NCBI RefSeq assembly: GCF_003231275.1
Contig: NZ_QKVL01000020.1
Coordinates: forward strand, 1-64,000
Reading direction: 5' to 3'
DNA: 64,000 nucleotides
Source of the DNA: Pseudomonas huaxiensis
GTDB lineage: Bacteria > Pseudomonadota > Gammaproteobacteria > Pseudomonadales > Pseudomonadaceae
The notes under the pieces: generated by a model
The model's database searches: none
What the model saw: the letters and a program-made list of their open reading frames with translations, nothing else
Told to the model about the DNA's origin: nothing
Made by a program: the position numbers and the translations under genes
In this document: piece by piece, positions 28,247 through 36,829 of the stretch
Layout of the letters: every line of letters begins with the position of its first letter
How positions within the stretch are numbered: the first letter of the stretch is position 1

Positions 28247-28891
28247 TCAGGCCTTCGCCAGGGCGGCGGCGAGATCGGCCGGTTTGCAGGTGGTCTGCGC
28301 CGCCAGGTAAGCACGTTCGAACACATCGCTGCCGTTGCCCAGCAACCAGGCACGATCTTCCTTGTAGCGCAGCATGTGCTTGAAGTTGCGCAGCCGTTGG
28401 ATCTTGCGCAGTGGGCGGCGGTAGGTGCGCATGTCGGCGATGTCGATCAGGCCGAGGTCGCCCTCGGGCGTCAGCACCACGTTGCCCAGGTGCGCGGAGC
28501 GGAAGTAGATGCCTTTCTCGTGCAGTTGGGCAATGAAAATGCCCAATTGACGTCGCAGGTTGTCACCGCTGTCGGGATCATCCAGCAACTGGCGCAGGGT
28601 CTTGCCCGGCAGCGGGTCGTAGTGCACTGCGTCGCGGGCGATGTCGGCGATGCGATAGACCTCGCGTACGCGAGGGCAGGGGATAGCGCGTTCGGCCAGG
28701 GTCTTGCAGTTGTCGGCAAAACGGCGTGCGTAGGGGTACCAGGCAGCCGAACTGATCAGGCGCTTGCGGCGGAACAGCTTCAACATCGAGCCGTCACGCA
28801 GGCGTAATACCTTGTCTCCGGTGCCGTCGGCTTCCAGAACGTGCGCACCTTCGCGCAGGGCGAGGTAGCGGGCGTGGTCGAGCGCTTGCAT
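28247..28891 (-). CDS. InaA/WaaP-like sugar kinase (PA4998 type)
   Basis: A 214-residue protein with an eukaryotic-like kinase fold of the LPS-kinase (Kdo/WaaP/InaA) group. The phosphate-binding lysine region is DGSMLKLFRRKR; the catalytic loop is recognisable as HEKGIYFRSAHLGNVVL and the metal-binding aspartate as GLIDIADMR. The usual catalytic HxD reads SAH-L-GN, so the active site is atypical. It matches PA4998 in position. It may phosphorylate a core sugar, but is short for WaaP. It is on the opposite strand within the LPS block and divergent from msbA. Confidence 0.78.
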   Translation of the reverse strand: MQALDHARYLALREGAHVLEADGTGDKVLRLRDGSMLKLFRRKRLISSAAWYPYARRFADNCKTLAERAIPCPRVREVYRIADIARDAVHYDPLPGKTLRQLLDDPDSGDNLRRQLGIFIAQLHEKGIYFRSAHLGNVVLTPEGDLGLIDIADMRTYRRPLRKIQRLRNFKHMLRYKEDRAWLLGNGSDVFERAYLAAQTTCKPADLAAALAKA

Positions 28892-28993
28892 CGAAACTCC
28901 GGTGTAAAGGCCAGCCGGCTATATTACCTCAGCAGGAAGTGGCAAAAAGTGCTTGTGATACAATCCCGCCTCTTTTTCACATGACGGATTCTC

Positions 28994-30796
28994 ATGACCG
29001 CCCCCGAATCGTCTGCCCCTTCGAGTATGAAGATCTACTTCCGTCTGCTGAGCTATGTGAAGCCTTATGTCGGCGTTTTCCTGCTCAGTATCGTCGGGTT
29101 CGTTATCTTCGCCTCGACCCAGCCCATGCTGGCCGGCATCCTCAAGTATTTCGTCGATGGATTGAGCAACCCCGAAGCGGTGCTGTTCCCTACGGTGCCC
29201 TACCTGAAGGACCTGCAACTGCTCCAGGCCGTGCCCCTGTTGATCGTACTGATCGCGGCGTGGCAGGGTCTTGGTTCATTTCTGGGCAACTACTTTCTGG
29301 CCAAGGTCTCCCTGGGCCTGGTGCACGACTTGCGGGTCGAGCTGTTCAACAAGCTGCTGGTCCTGCCCAACCGCTACTTCGACAACAACAACTCCGGTCA
29401 CCTGATTTCGCGTATCACCTTCAACGTGACCATGGTCACCGGCGCCGCGACCGACGCCATCAAGGTGGTGATCCGTGAAGGCCTGACCGTGGTGTTCCTG
29501 TTCATCTACCTGTTGTGGATGAACTGGCAACTGACCCTGGTGATGCTGGCGATCCTGCCGCTGATCGCGATCATGGTGAGCAGCGCGAGCAAGAAATTCC
29601 GCAAGCAGAGCAAGAAGATTCAGGTAGCCATGGGCGACGTGACCCATGTCGCTTCGGAAACCATCCAGGGCTACCGGGTGGTGCGCAGCTTTGGCGGCGA
29701 GCAGTACGAGCAGGAGCGCTTTGCCAAGGCAAGCCAGAGCAACACCGACAAGCAACTGCGCATGACCAAGACCGGCGCGGTCTACACGCCGATGCTGCAA
29801 CTGGTGATCTACACCGCCATGGCAGTGCTGATGTTCCTGGTGTTGTTCCTGCGCGGTGATGCCACCGCTGGCGACCTCGTAGCCTACATCACCGCTGCGG
29901 GCCTGCTGCCCAAGCCTATCCGCCAACTCTCGGAAGTCAGTTCGACCATCCAGAAAGGCGTGGCCGGCGCCGAGAGCATTTTCGAACAACTGGACGTCGA
30001 GCCTGAAGTCGATAGCGGCACTGTCGAGCGTGATCGCGTCAGTGGCCGGCTGGAAGTGCGCAATCTCACCTTCTCCTATCCGGGTACCGAGCGCCTGGTG
30101 CTCAACGACATAAACTTCAGCGCCGAGCCGGGGCAGATGGTTGCTCTGGTCGGGCGTTCGGGCAGCGGCAAGTCGACGTTGGCCGGGCTGATCCCGCGTT
30201 TCTACCAGCACGAGCATGGCGAGATCCTGCTCGATGGCGTCGAGGTCGAGGACTATCGGCTACGCAACCTGCGCAAGCACATCGCCCAGGTGACCCAGCA
30301 TGTGACCCTGTTCAACGACACCGTCGCCAACAACATCGCCTATGGTGATCTGGCCGGCGCGCCCCGTGAGCAGATCGAGGCCGCCGCTGCGGATGCCTAC
30401 GCCAAGGAGTTCATCGAGCAACTGCCGCAGGGCTTCGACACCCAGGTCGGCGAGAACGGCGTGCTGCTCTCCGGTGGACAGCGCCAGCGTCTCGCAATCG
30501 CCCGCGCCCTGTTGAAGAACGCCCCGTTGCTGATCCTCGACGAAGCCACCTCGGCGCTGGATACCGAGTCCGAGCGGCATATCCAGGCGGCCCTGGACCA
30601 GGTGATGAAGGGACGCACCACCCTGGTGATCGCCCACCGCCTGTCGACCATCGAAAAGGCCGATCTGATCCTGGTCATGGATCAGGGCCGGATCGTCGAG
30701 CGCGGCACGCACCAGCAGTTGCTCGCCGAGAACGGCTACTACGCTCGCCTGCATGCCATGGGGCTGGATGAGCCAAGCAAGGCTGACATCACCTGA
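28994..30796 (+). CDS. msbA: Lipid A-core flippase MsbA
   Basis: A 600-residue ABC half-transporter: six N-terminal helices (about residues 20-315) fused to an ATPase with Walker A GRSGSGKST, signature LSGGQRQR and Walker B LLILDEATSALD. The homodimer flips core-lipid A across the inner membrane. The ATG at 28994 is used; a TACAAT -10 with CCCGCC discriminator lies about 30 bp upstream. Neighbouring hldE and the core genes confirm the LPS role. Confidence 0.96.
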   Translation: MTAPESSAPSSMKIYFRLLSYVKPYVGVFLLSIVGFVIFASTQPMLAGILKYFVDGLSNPEAVLFPTVPYLKDLQLLQAVPLLIVLIAAWQGLGSFLGNYFLAKVSLGLVHDLRVELFNKLLVLPNRYFDNNNSGHLISRITFNVTMVTGAATDAIKVVIREGLTVVFLFIYLLWMNWQLTLVMLAILPLIAIMVSSASKKFRKQSKKIQVAMGDVTHVASETIQGYRVVRSFGGEQYEQERFAKASQSNTDKQLRMTKTGAVYTPMLQLVIYTAMAVLMFLVLFLRGDATAGDLVAYITAAGLLPKPIRQLSEVSSTIQKGVAGAESIFEQLDVEPEVDSGTVERDRVSGRLEVRNLTFSYPGTERLVLNDINFSAEPGQMVALVGRSGSGKSTLAGLIPRFYQHEHGEILLDGVEVEDYRLRNLRKHIAQVTQHVTLFNDTVANNIAYGDLAGAPREQIEAAAADAYAKEFIEQLPQGFDTQVGENGVLLSGGQRQRLAIARALLKNAPLLILDEATSALDTESERHIQAALDQVMKGRTTLVIAHRLSTIEKADLILVMDQGRIVERGTHQQLLAENGYYARLHAMGLDEPSKADIT

Positions 30797-30805
30797 AACA
30801 CCTTC

Positions 30806-30828
30806 GCCAGGGCGTCTTGCGCCCTGGC
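30806..30828 (+). terminator. Hairpin between msbA and hldE
   Basis: GCCAGGGCG and CGCCCTGGC pair around TCTTG, 10 bp past the msbA stop. No U-run follows, so it may be a partial terminator; hldE has its own likely promoter at about 30877. Confidence 0.5.
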
Positions 30829-30916
30829 CCGCACAGCGGGGCGCTGGCTGTAATCTGGCTGGCGCGAAGCCTGTGCTAATATCCCGCCCCTGTTCATTTT
30901 GTCTGATGGGTTCTCC

Positions 30917-32338
30917 ATGAAGTTGTCCATGCCGCGTTTCGATCAAGCCCCGGTACTGGTGGTCGGCGATGTCATGCTCGACCGCTATTGGCATGGCGGT
31001 ACCTCCAGAATCTCGCCTGAAGCGCCGGTGCCGGTGGTCAAGGTCGAGCAGATCGAGGACCGTCCGGGCGGTGCGGCCAACGTTGCGTTGAACATTGCCG
31101 CGCTCGGCGCGCCGGCTGCGCTGGTCGGGGTTACCGGCCAGGACGAGGCGGCCGACAGCCTGGCCAACAGCCTGCAAGCAGCAGGCGTGCGCTCGGTGTT
31201 CCAGCGCATTGCCCACCAGCCGACCATCGTCAAGCTGCGGGTCATGAGCCGTCACCAGCAACTGCTGCGCATCGATTTCGAAGAACCCTTTGCGACCGAC
31301 CCGCTCTCTCTTGGCGCGGAAGTCGACGCCTTGCTGGAAGGGGTGAAAGTGCTGGTCCTGTCCGACTACGGCAAGGGTGCACTGAAGAATCACCAAAGCC
31401 TGATCCAGGCTGCCCGCGAGCGCGGCATTCCGGTGCTGGCCGACCCCAAGGGCAAGGATTTTTCCATTTACCGTGGCGCCAGTCTGATCACCCCGAACCT
31501 CAGTGAATTCGAAACCATCGTCGGCCGTTGCGCCGACGAGGCCGAACTGGTGGCCAAGGGCGGTGAGCTGATGCGTGACCTGGAACTGGGCGCCTTGCTG
31601 GTAACCCGCGGCGAGCACGGCATGACCCTGCTGCGCCCGGAGCACCCGGCCCTGCACCTGCCAGCCCGCGCCCGTGAAGTGTTCGATGTGACCGGTGCCG
31701 GCGACACGGTGATTTCCACCCTGGCCGCTGCCATCGCCGCCGGTGAAGACCTGCCCCACGCGGTCGGTCTGGCCAATCTTGCTGCCGGTATCGTGGTCGG
31801 CAAGTTGGGTACCGCCGCAATCAGTGCCCCGGAACTGCGTAGGGCGATCCAGCGCGAAGAAGGCTCCGAGCGTGGTGTGCTGAGCCTCGATCAGTTGCTG
31901 CTGGCCATTGATGATGCGCGGGCGCACAACGAGAAGATCGTCTTTACCAACGGCTGCTTCGACATTCTCCATGCCGGTCACGTGACCTACCTGGAGCAGG
32001 CGCGCGCCCAGGGCGATCGCCTGATCGTCGCGGTCAACGACGACGCTTCGGTGAGTCGCCTGAAAGGTCCGGGCCGTCCAATCAACAGCGTCGATCGGCG
32101 CATGGCCGTGCTGGCCGGCCTGGGGGCGGTGGACTGGGTTATCAGTTTCCCTGAAGGCACTCCGGAAAACCTGCTGAGCCAGGTCAAGCCGGATGTGCTG
32201 GTCAAGGGCGGTGACTATGGCATCGATCAAGTGGTCGGCGCCGATATCGTCAAGGCCTACGGCGGGACGGTGAAGGTGTTGGGACTGGTGGAAAACAGCT
32301 CGACCACGGCGATTGTCGAGAAGATCCGCAAGAACTGA
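30917..32338 (+). CDS. hldE: Bifunctional heptose 7-P kinase / 1-P adenylyltransferase HldE
   Basis: A 473-residue two-domain enzyme. The N-terminal ribokinase-like domain shows RPGGAANVALN and the catalytic GAGDTV; the C-terminal nucleotidyltransferase shows TNGCFDILHAGHVTYL with the HxGH motif. It makes ADP-heptose for the inner LPS core. The frame opens at a TTG (30899), but the ATG at 30917 (MKLSMPRFDQAP) is the conserved Pseudomonas start. The Shine-Dalgarno is weak. Confidence 0.96.
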   Translation: MKLSMPRFDQAPVLVVGDVMLDRYWHGGTSRISPEAPVPVVKVEQIEDRPGGAANVALNIAALGAPAALVGVTGQDEAADSLANSLQAAGVRSVFQRIAHQPTIVKLRVMSRHQQLLRIDFEEPFATDPLSLGAEVDALLEGVKVLVLSDYGKGALKNHQSLIQAARERGIPVLADPKGKDFSIYRGASLITPNLSEFETIVGRCADEAELVAKGGELMRDLELGALLVTRGEHGMTLLRPEHPALHLPARAREVFDVTGAGDTVISTLAAAIAAGEDLPHAVGLANLAAGIVVGKLGTAAISAPELRRAIQREEGSERGVLSLDQLLLAIDDARAHNEKIVFTNGCFDILHAGHVTYLEQARAQGDRLIVAVNDDASVSRLKGPGRPINSVDRRMAVLAGLGAVDWVISFPEGTPENLLSQVKPDVLVKGGDYGIDQVVGADIVKAYGGTVKVLGLVENSSTTAIVEKIRKN

Positions 32339-32351
32339 TTCAAGAAAAAGA

Positions 32352-32390
32352 CGGGCCCCGTTCGCGATGAAACGTCGTGTACGGGGCCCG
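32352..32390. terminator. Bidirectional terminator after hldE
   Basis: CGGGCCCCGT and ACGGGGCCCG form a 10 bp stem between the hldE stop and the convergent stop at 32393. A-rich sequence precedes it on the plus strand (CAAGAAAAAGA), giving a U-tract for the minus-strand transcript. Confidence 0.75.
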
Positions 32391-32392
32391 AA

Positions 32393-33346
32393 TCATTTGC
32401 CCAGGCTACCCCGGGCAATCTGCAGCAGCTTGCCAGTCAAGCGCTGCAACCCGCTGGCCGGCTTCGTCGGGGCCAGGCCTTGCTGCCTGAGCCAATCCTT
32501 CCAGCGAATCCTTTCGTCCCGCACCACCCAGCCGTCCTGCCGGGCGAAGCTCTCGGCCAGGTAAAGGCCGCGCGTACTTGCCGGCAACAAGCGGTCTTTT
32601 TTCAGGTGGTAAAGCTCGGGCTGTGGCTGGCCGTCTTCGAGGGGCATCAGGTAGAGATCGGGACGACTGCGGTTGAGCCGGGCTACCAGTTGATCACCCT
32701 CCAGGCGTTCATCGACGTGGAACAGGCTCAACGACTTGGCTTCCTTTGGTACCTGCAGGCGCAGGTCGTAGATCAGTTGCAACGATGCGGTCGGCAGATG
32801 CACGTAGGCGCGTGGACGCTCAATCAATTGCAGGTTGCCGCAGCGCACCGGCCGCGCCGCGCCGGAGTGAGGGGTGAGGACGAAGGGCAGTGCTTCGCGA
32901 TAGTGCAGCGCTTCGGCATACGGGGCCGGTAGCCAGGTCTCGTTGAAGCGGCCACCGAGCCAGCCTTCCGGGGTTTCCAGAAGGCATTCTTCGGCGACTT
33001 CCTGGACTGCCGTGTGCAGCGGCAGGTTGAGTTCCTGGGCGGGGACGTAACCGGAAATCAGCTTGAGCACCACGTCGCCGCGATCCTGGCGGCGCTGGCG
33101 TACCAGCACCCAGTAATCGCGGCTCTGCCAGTGCAGGGTCAGGCGTACCGACACCCCGAGGTTGGCCAGCTCGACGGCGAAGCGTTCGCTGTCGGGGACC
33201 TGGATGGCTTTACGCCGTTGCAAGGTCTGGGCGAAGTTCAGTGGCCGGCCGATGCTCTGGTAGCTCAGGCCGTCGGGGCCGGCTTCAACGTGCAAGGGAA
33301 GGGTCTTGAAGTTGCTCGGATTCTTGCGGATCAGCGTTCGCGGCAT
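32393..33346 (-). CDS. Conserved Pseudomonas protein of unknown function (PA4993 type)
   Basis: A 317-residue soluble protein without signal peptide or membrane helix. The segment LHTAVQEVAEECLLETPEG resembles a Nudix-type REXXEE helix only loosely (it has VQEVAEECLLE), so a degenerate Nudix-like fold is a possibility. I see no Walker motif that would support an ATPase. AAGGAG six bases before the ATG at 33346 fixes the start. By position between hldE and the aldo-keto reductase it matches PA4993. Function is not known. Confidence 0.75.
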   Translation of the reverse strand: MPRTLIRKNPSNFKTLPLHVEAGPDGLSYQSIGRPLNFAQTLQRRKAIQVPDSERFAVELANLGVSVRLTLHWQSRDYWVLVRQRRQDRGDVVLKLISGYVPAQELNLPLHTAVQEVAEECLLETPEGWLGGRFNETWLPAPYAEALHYREALPFVLTPHSGAARPVRCGNLQLIERPRAYVHLPTASLQLIYDLRLQVPKEAKSLSLFHVDERLEGDQLVARLNRSRPDLYLMPLEDGQPQPELYHLKKDRLLPASTRGLYLAESFARQDGWVVRDERIRWKDWLRQQGLAPTKPASGLQRLTGKLLQIARGSLGK

Positions 33347-33395
33347 GTCGGCTCCTTCTTGCGTTGGGGTCGGCCGCGGCGGCGGCTCAGCGTGT

Positions 33396-34208
33396 TCAGC
33401 GCTTGCGTAGCACCTGGGAAACGGTGGCCACGTTGTGGGCCAGGTGCACCGGATTGATGGTGCCGACAATAGCACTGGTCACGCCGGGATGGCCAAACAG
33501 CAACTCGAAGCTGGCACGCACCGGATCGACGCCCGGGCTCAGGCAGACGTGGCCGCTGGCCAGGGCCTTCTTCACCAGAATGGCCTTGTTGTGGCTGGCG
33601 GCGTAATCGAGCACCGGGCGCTCGGCCTGTTCGTTGAGATTGTAGGTGACCATGGCGCAGTCGCCCTGTTCCAGGGCTTTCAGGCCGCCCGCAGCGGTCT
33701 TGCCGGAAAAACCGAAGCCGCGAATCTTGCCTTCTTGCTTGAGCAGGGCGAGGGTCTGGTAGACCTCCTCGTTGTCGAGGATATGCAGGTCGTCACCGTT
33801 GGAGTGCACCAGGACCAAATCAATACATTCTGTTTCCAGGCGCTTCAGGCTGCGTTCCACCGAGGCGCGGGTGTGAGCGGCACTGAAGTCAAAACGCGAT
33901 TGGCCGTCGTCGAACTCTTCGCCGACCTTGCTGACGATCACCCACTGATCGCGCTGGCCGCGCAGCAGCGGGCCGAGGCGTTCTTCGCTGCGGCCATAGG
34001 CCGGCGCGGTGTCGATCAGGTTGATGCCCAGCTCGCGGGCCTGGGCCAGCAACTGACGGGCTTCGTGATCGTCAGGGATGGTGAAACCGTTGGGGTACTT
34101 GACCCCTTGGTCGCGGCCCAGTTTCACCGTGCCCAGGCCCAGCGGCGAAACCGACAGGCCGGTGCTGCCCAATGGGCGATGAAGGTCGTGCAGGGTAGGC
34201 AGGGTCAT
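33396..34208 (-). CDS. Aldo/keto reductase
   Basis: A 270-residue NADPH-dependent oxidoreductase barrel. Catalytic residues are visible: Asp and Tyr in DTAPAYGRSEERLG, Lys in VIVSKVGEEF and His in LVLVHSNGDD. The C-terminus (SAIVGTINPVHLAHNV) is the cofactor-binding end. Its ATG overlaps the stop of the upstream FAD enzyme as ATGA, so the two are co-translated and probably act in one pathway. The substrate is unknown. Confidence 0.9.
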   Translation of the reverse strand: MTLPTLHDLHRPLGSTGLSVSPLGLGTVKLGRDQGVKYPNGFTIPDDHEARQLLAQARELGINLIDTAPAYGRSEERLGPLLRGQRDQWVIVSKVGEEFDDGQSRFDFSAAHTRASVERSLKRLETECIDLVLVHSNGDDLHILDNEEVYQTLALLKQEGKIRGFGFSGKTAAGGLKALEQGDCAMVTYNLNEQAERPVLDYAASHNKAILVKKALASGHVCLSPGVDPVRASFELLFGHPGVTSAIVGTINPVHLAHNVATVSQVLRKR

Positions 34209-35380
34209 GGCAGCAGTTGCTCCCATACCGGTTGTGCCAGCGGTGGCTTGGGCAGGTCGGGCAGGGCGGGGAGCCTGCCGGGCTTGATGCCGTCGCGCTC
34301 CAGCGCGTGGAGGACGCGATCGGCGAAATCCGGTGCCAGCGCAAGTTTGGTCGGCCAGCCGACCAGCAGCCGCTGCTGGTCGGCGATAAAGGCGTTGTCC
34401 GGACGGACCATCCCGGATTGCGCAGGCTCGGCACGGTCGACCCGCAAGGTGGCCCAACGTACCTGACTCAAGTCGACCCATGGCAGCAGGTTGGAGACTT
34501 CTTTCTTCGCTGCAGCGATCTGCGCGTCGGGTTCGCGGGCCACGCCATCGGCTTCGGCCAGGTCACCACCGAGGTACCAGACCCATTGGCCGTCGGCGGC
34601 CGGGTGAGTGGTCACGGTGATGCGCGGCTTCGGCCCCCCTCCCAGGCAGTGCGCGTACAGCGGCTTGAGGCTCGGGCCCTTGGCCAGGACCATATGCAGC
34701 GGCCGGCGCTGCATTGCTGGCTGGCTCAGGCCGAGATCGGCCAGCAGGTCAGCGGTGCCGGCGCCGGCACTGAGGACGACGCGTTGAGCGCGAATCTCGC
34801 GATCATCGACACGCAGACCGGCCAGGTCGTCCCCGTCACGCAGGGCTTCGATTCGCTCGCCGGCCAGCAGGCTGTCGCCGGCCAGCTCGGCCAGGCGTTC
34901 GAGCAGGCTCGGCACGTCGACGACCAGTTCGGCCAGACGATAGACCTTGCCCTTGAAGGCGCGGTCTTGCAGGGCCGGCGGCAATTGCTCGCCCTTGACC
35001 TGATCGACCCGGCCGCGCACGGCCTTGCTGGCGAAGAAGCTGGTGAGGTTGCCGGCGAGGGTGCCGGGAGACCAGAGATAGTGGGCTTCGGACAGCAAAC
35101 GAACGCCGGACAGGTCCAGCTCGCCGTTGCCGGCCAGCGCCTCGCGCCAGCGCCGTGGCATGTCGGCGATGGCTTCGGAGGCTCCGCTGAGGGCGCCGTG
35201 CAGCGCGTATTTGGCGCCGCCGTGGATGATGCCCTGAGACTTGAGGGTTTGCCCGCCACCAACGCTGGCCCGTTCCACCAATACCGTCGAATAGCCCAGC
35301 TGCCGCAGTCGGGCGTTGAGCCAGAGACCCGCGACCCCTGCGCCGACGATCAGGACGTCGGTGGAAATTACCGATGGCAT
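34205..35380 (-). CDS. FAD-dependent oxidoreductase, DAO type
   Basis: A 391-residue flavoenzyme of the D-amino-acid oxidase/glycerol-3-phosphate dehydrogenase superfamily. The Rossmann motif is GAGVAGLWLNARL (residues about 13-25) and the second FAD-binding segment is SQGIIHGGAKYALHG. RVVLSAGAGTADLLA is the third nucleotide-contact stretch. It is coupled to the aldo/keto reductase through an ATGA overlap. The substrate cannot be read from sequence. Confidence 0.87.
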   Translation of the reverse strand: MPSVISTDVLIVGAGVAGLWLNARLRQLGYSTVLVERASVGGGQTLKSQGIIHGGAKYALHGALSGASEAIADMPRRWREALAGNGELDLSGVRLLSEAHYLWSPGTLAGNLTSFFASKAVRGRVDQVKGEQLPPALQDRAFKGKVYRLAELVVDVPSLLERLAELAGDSLLAGERIEALRDGDDLAGLRVDDREIRAQRVVLSAGAGTADLLADLGLSQPAMQRRPLHMVLAKGPSLKPLYAHCLGGGPKPRITVTTHPAADGQWVWYLGGDLAEADGVAREPDAQIAAAKKEVSNLLPWVDLSQVRWATLRVDRAEPAQSGMVRPDNAFIADQQRLLVGWPTKLALAPDFADRVLHALERDGIKPGRLPALPDLPKPPLAQPVWEQLLP

Positions 35381-35449
35381 GCACTTACCTCACAAGCTTG
35401 GACAGGTGGGCAAGTATACAGCCTGTTACGCGGGTCACCCCTTCTGGTG

Positions 35450-35782
35450 TCAATGTCCGGTGGTTTTCGAGAACAACTGGATCACTACCACACCGCCGAC
35501 GATCATCGCCATGCCGAAGATGGCCGGCAGGTCGAGCTTCTGGCCGTAGATCACCAGCGCGGCGATGCTGATCAGCACGATGCCCAGGCCCGACCAGATC
35601 GCGTAGGCGATGCCTACCGGAATGCTGCGCACCACCAGGGTCAGCATCCAGAACGCCACGGCGTAGCCACAGACCATCAGCGCCAGTGGCAGCGGGGTGC
35701 TGAGGCCCTTGACCGCTTTCATCGAGGCGGTGGCAATGACTTCGGCGCAGATGGCGATAGCGAGGTAGACGTAGGCATTCAT
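35450..35782 (-). CDS. EmrE/SugE-type small multidrug resistance protein
   Basis: A 110-residue SMR exporter with four membrane helices. The essential Glu14 lies in AICAEVIATASMK, and GIAYAIWSGLGIV is the helix 3 signature. It acts as a dimer exchanging protons for quaternary cations or polyamines. AGGAG precedes the ATG at 35782. The LysR gene is divergent, with only 88 bp between the two starts, and is its likely regulator. Confidence 0.92.
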   Translation of the reverse strand: MNAYVYLAIAICAEVIATASMKAVKGLSTPLPLALMVCGYAVAFWMLTLVVRSIPVGIAYAIWSGLGIVLISIAALVIYGQKLDLPAIFGMAMIVGGVVVIQLFSKTTGH

Positions 35783-35845
35783 GGTGTTTGCTCCTGGGTT
35801 CTGGTCGAGCATTCTAGGGATTGGCCAGATGCGGTAAAGTCATTT

Positions 35846-35866
35846 CCTATCTGGTATGGAGATAGG
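35846..35866. promoter_or_regulatory. Perfect inverted repeat, candidate LysR operator
   Basis: CCTATCT (35846-35852) and AGATAGG (35860-35866) are perfect inverted 7-mers 7 bp apart between the divergent SMR exporter and LysR genes. The repeat lies four bases before the LysR ATG and overlaps its ribosome-binding site, a position suited to autorepression. Confidence 0.55.
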
Positions 35867-35870
35867 TCGA

Positions 35871-36764
35871 ATGATTCATCCGCAGTGGAATCTGGAGCAG
35901 GTGCGCCTGTTCGTCGAAGTGGCGGAGCAGCGTTCGTTTTCGGCGGTGGCCCGGGCTGAGCGACGGGCGCAATCGGCGGTCAGTAGCGCCATCGCGTTGT
36001 TGGAGGATGACCTGGGGCTGACCCTGTTCGAGCGTAGCAGCGGCCGTCAGCCACAGCTGACCGAAGCTGGCGCGGCATTGCTTGAGGACGCCCGCGAGCT
36101 GTTGCGTCAGTGCGAACGCCTGGAGGGCAGGGCGTCGGCGTTATTGCGCGGGCAGGAGCCGTGTTTGCGGCTGGCGCATGACGAGGCGATGCCCTATTCA
36201 CCGGTGGTCGAAAGCCTGGATGAGTTGTCGCAGCGCTTTCCGCTGCTGGAAGTTCAATTGGCCAGCAGCGCCCAAGGTGATGTCGCTCGGCAACTGGTGG
36301 AGCGGCGCGCCGACCTCGGCCTGATGTTCCATCACCAGCGTGTGCCGGATGCGCTGGAGCGTCGGGCGCTGGGCAGTATCGAGATGGTTACGGTGTGCAC
36401 GGTCGGGCACCCGCTGACGAAACTGAAGCGGGTCACGTGTGAACACCTGTCGCGCCACCGGCAGTTGCTGGTCAACCCGCGAGACAGCGGTTACGCCGGC
36501 GGCGAACCGGCCAGCCCGCAAGTGTGGCGGGCGGACAGTTTCTACGTCATGGCCGAACTGTTGATGCGCGGACTGGGTTGGGCCTGGTTGCCGCGGCATG
36601 TGGCGCAGTACCCGATGTATCAGCAGCACATGATCGAACTGGACTGCGAATGGCATCCGCCGGCGTTGGTGGTGGAACTGGCGTGGCGGCGGGATGAGCC
36701 GCTGGGGCCGGCGGCGCAGTGGCTGGCGGAGCGGTTTGCGGAGCATCTGCGGGCGATGGGGTAA
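35871..36764 (+). CDS. LysR-family transcriptional regulator
   Basis: A 297-residue LTTR. The N-terminal winged helix-turn-helix is LEQVRLFVEVAEQRSFSAVA with AQSAVSSAIALLEDDLGLTLF; the effector domain follows from about residue 90. An in-frame ATG at 35856 lacks a ribosome-binding site, whereas the ATG at 35871 follows GGAGATAGG. It is divergent from the SMR exporter gene, which it probably controls. Confidence 0.88.
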   Translation: MIHPQWNLEQVRLFVEVAEQRSFSAVARAERRAQSAVSSAIALLEDDLGLTLFERSSGRQPQLTEAGAALLEDARELLRQCERLEGRASALLRGQEPCLRLAHDEAMPYSPVVESLDELSQRFPLLEVQLASSAQGDVARQLVERRADLGLMFHHQRVPDALERRALGSIEMVTVCTVGHPLTKLKRVTCEHLSRHRQLLVNPRDSGYAGGEPASPQVWRADSFYVMAELLMRGLGWAWLPRHVAQYPMYQQHMIELDCEWHPPALVVELAWRRDEPLGPAAQWLAERFAEHLRAMG

Positions 36765-36829
36765 GTTCACTGGCGAAGGGTGGCACCGCATCCCCAAAAC
36801 CATCAACACTCCTTGTAAACTTCCGCGCC

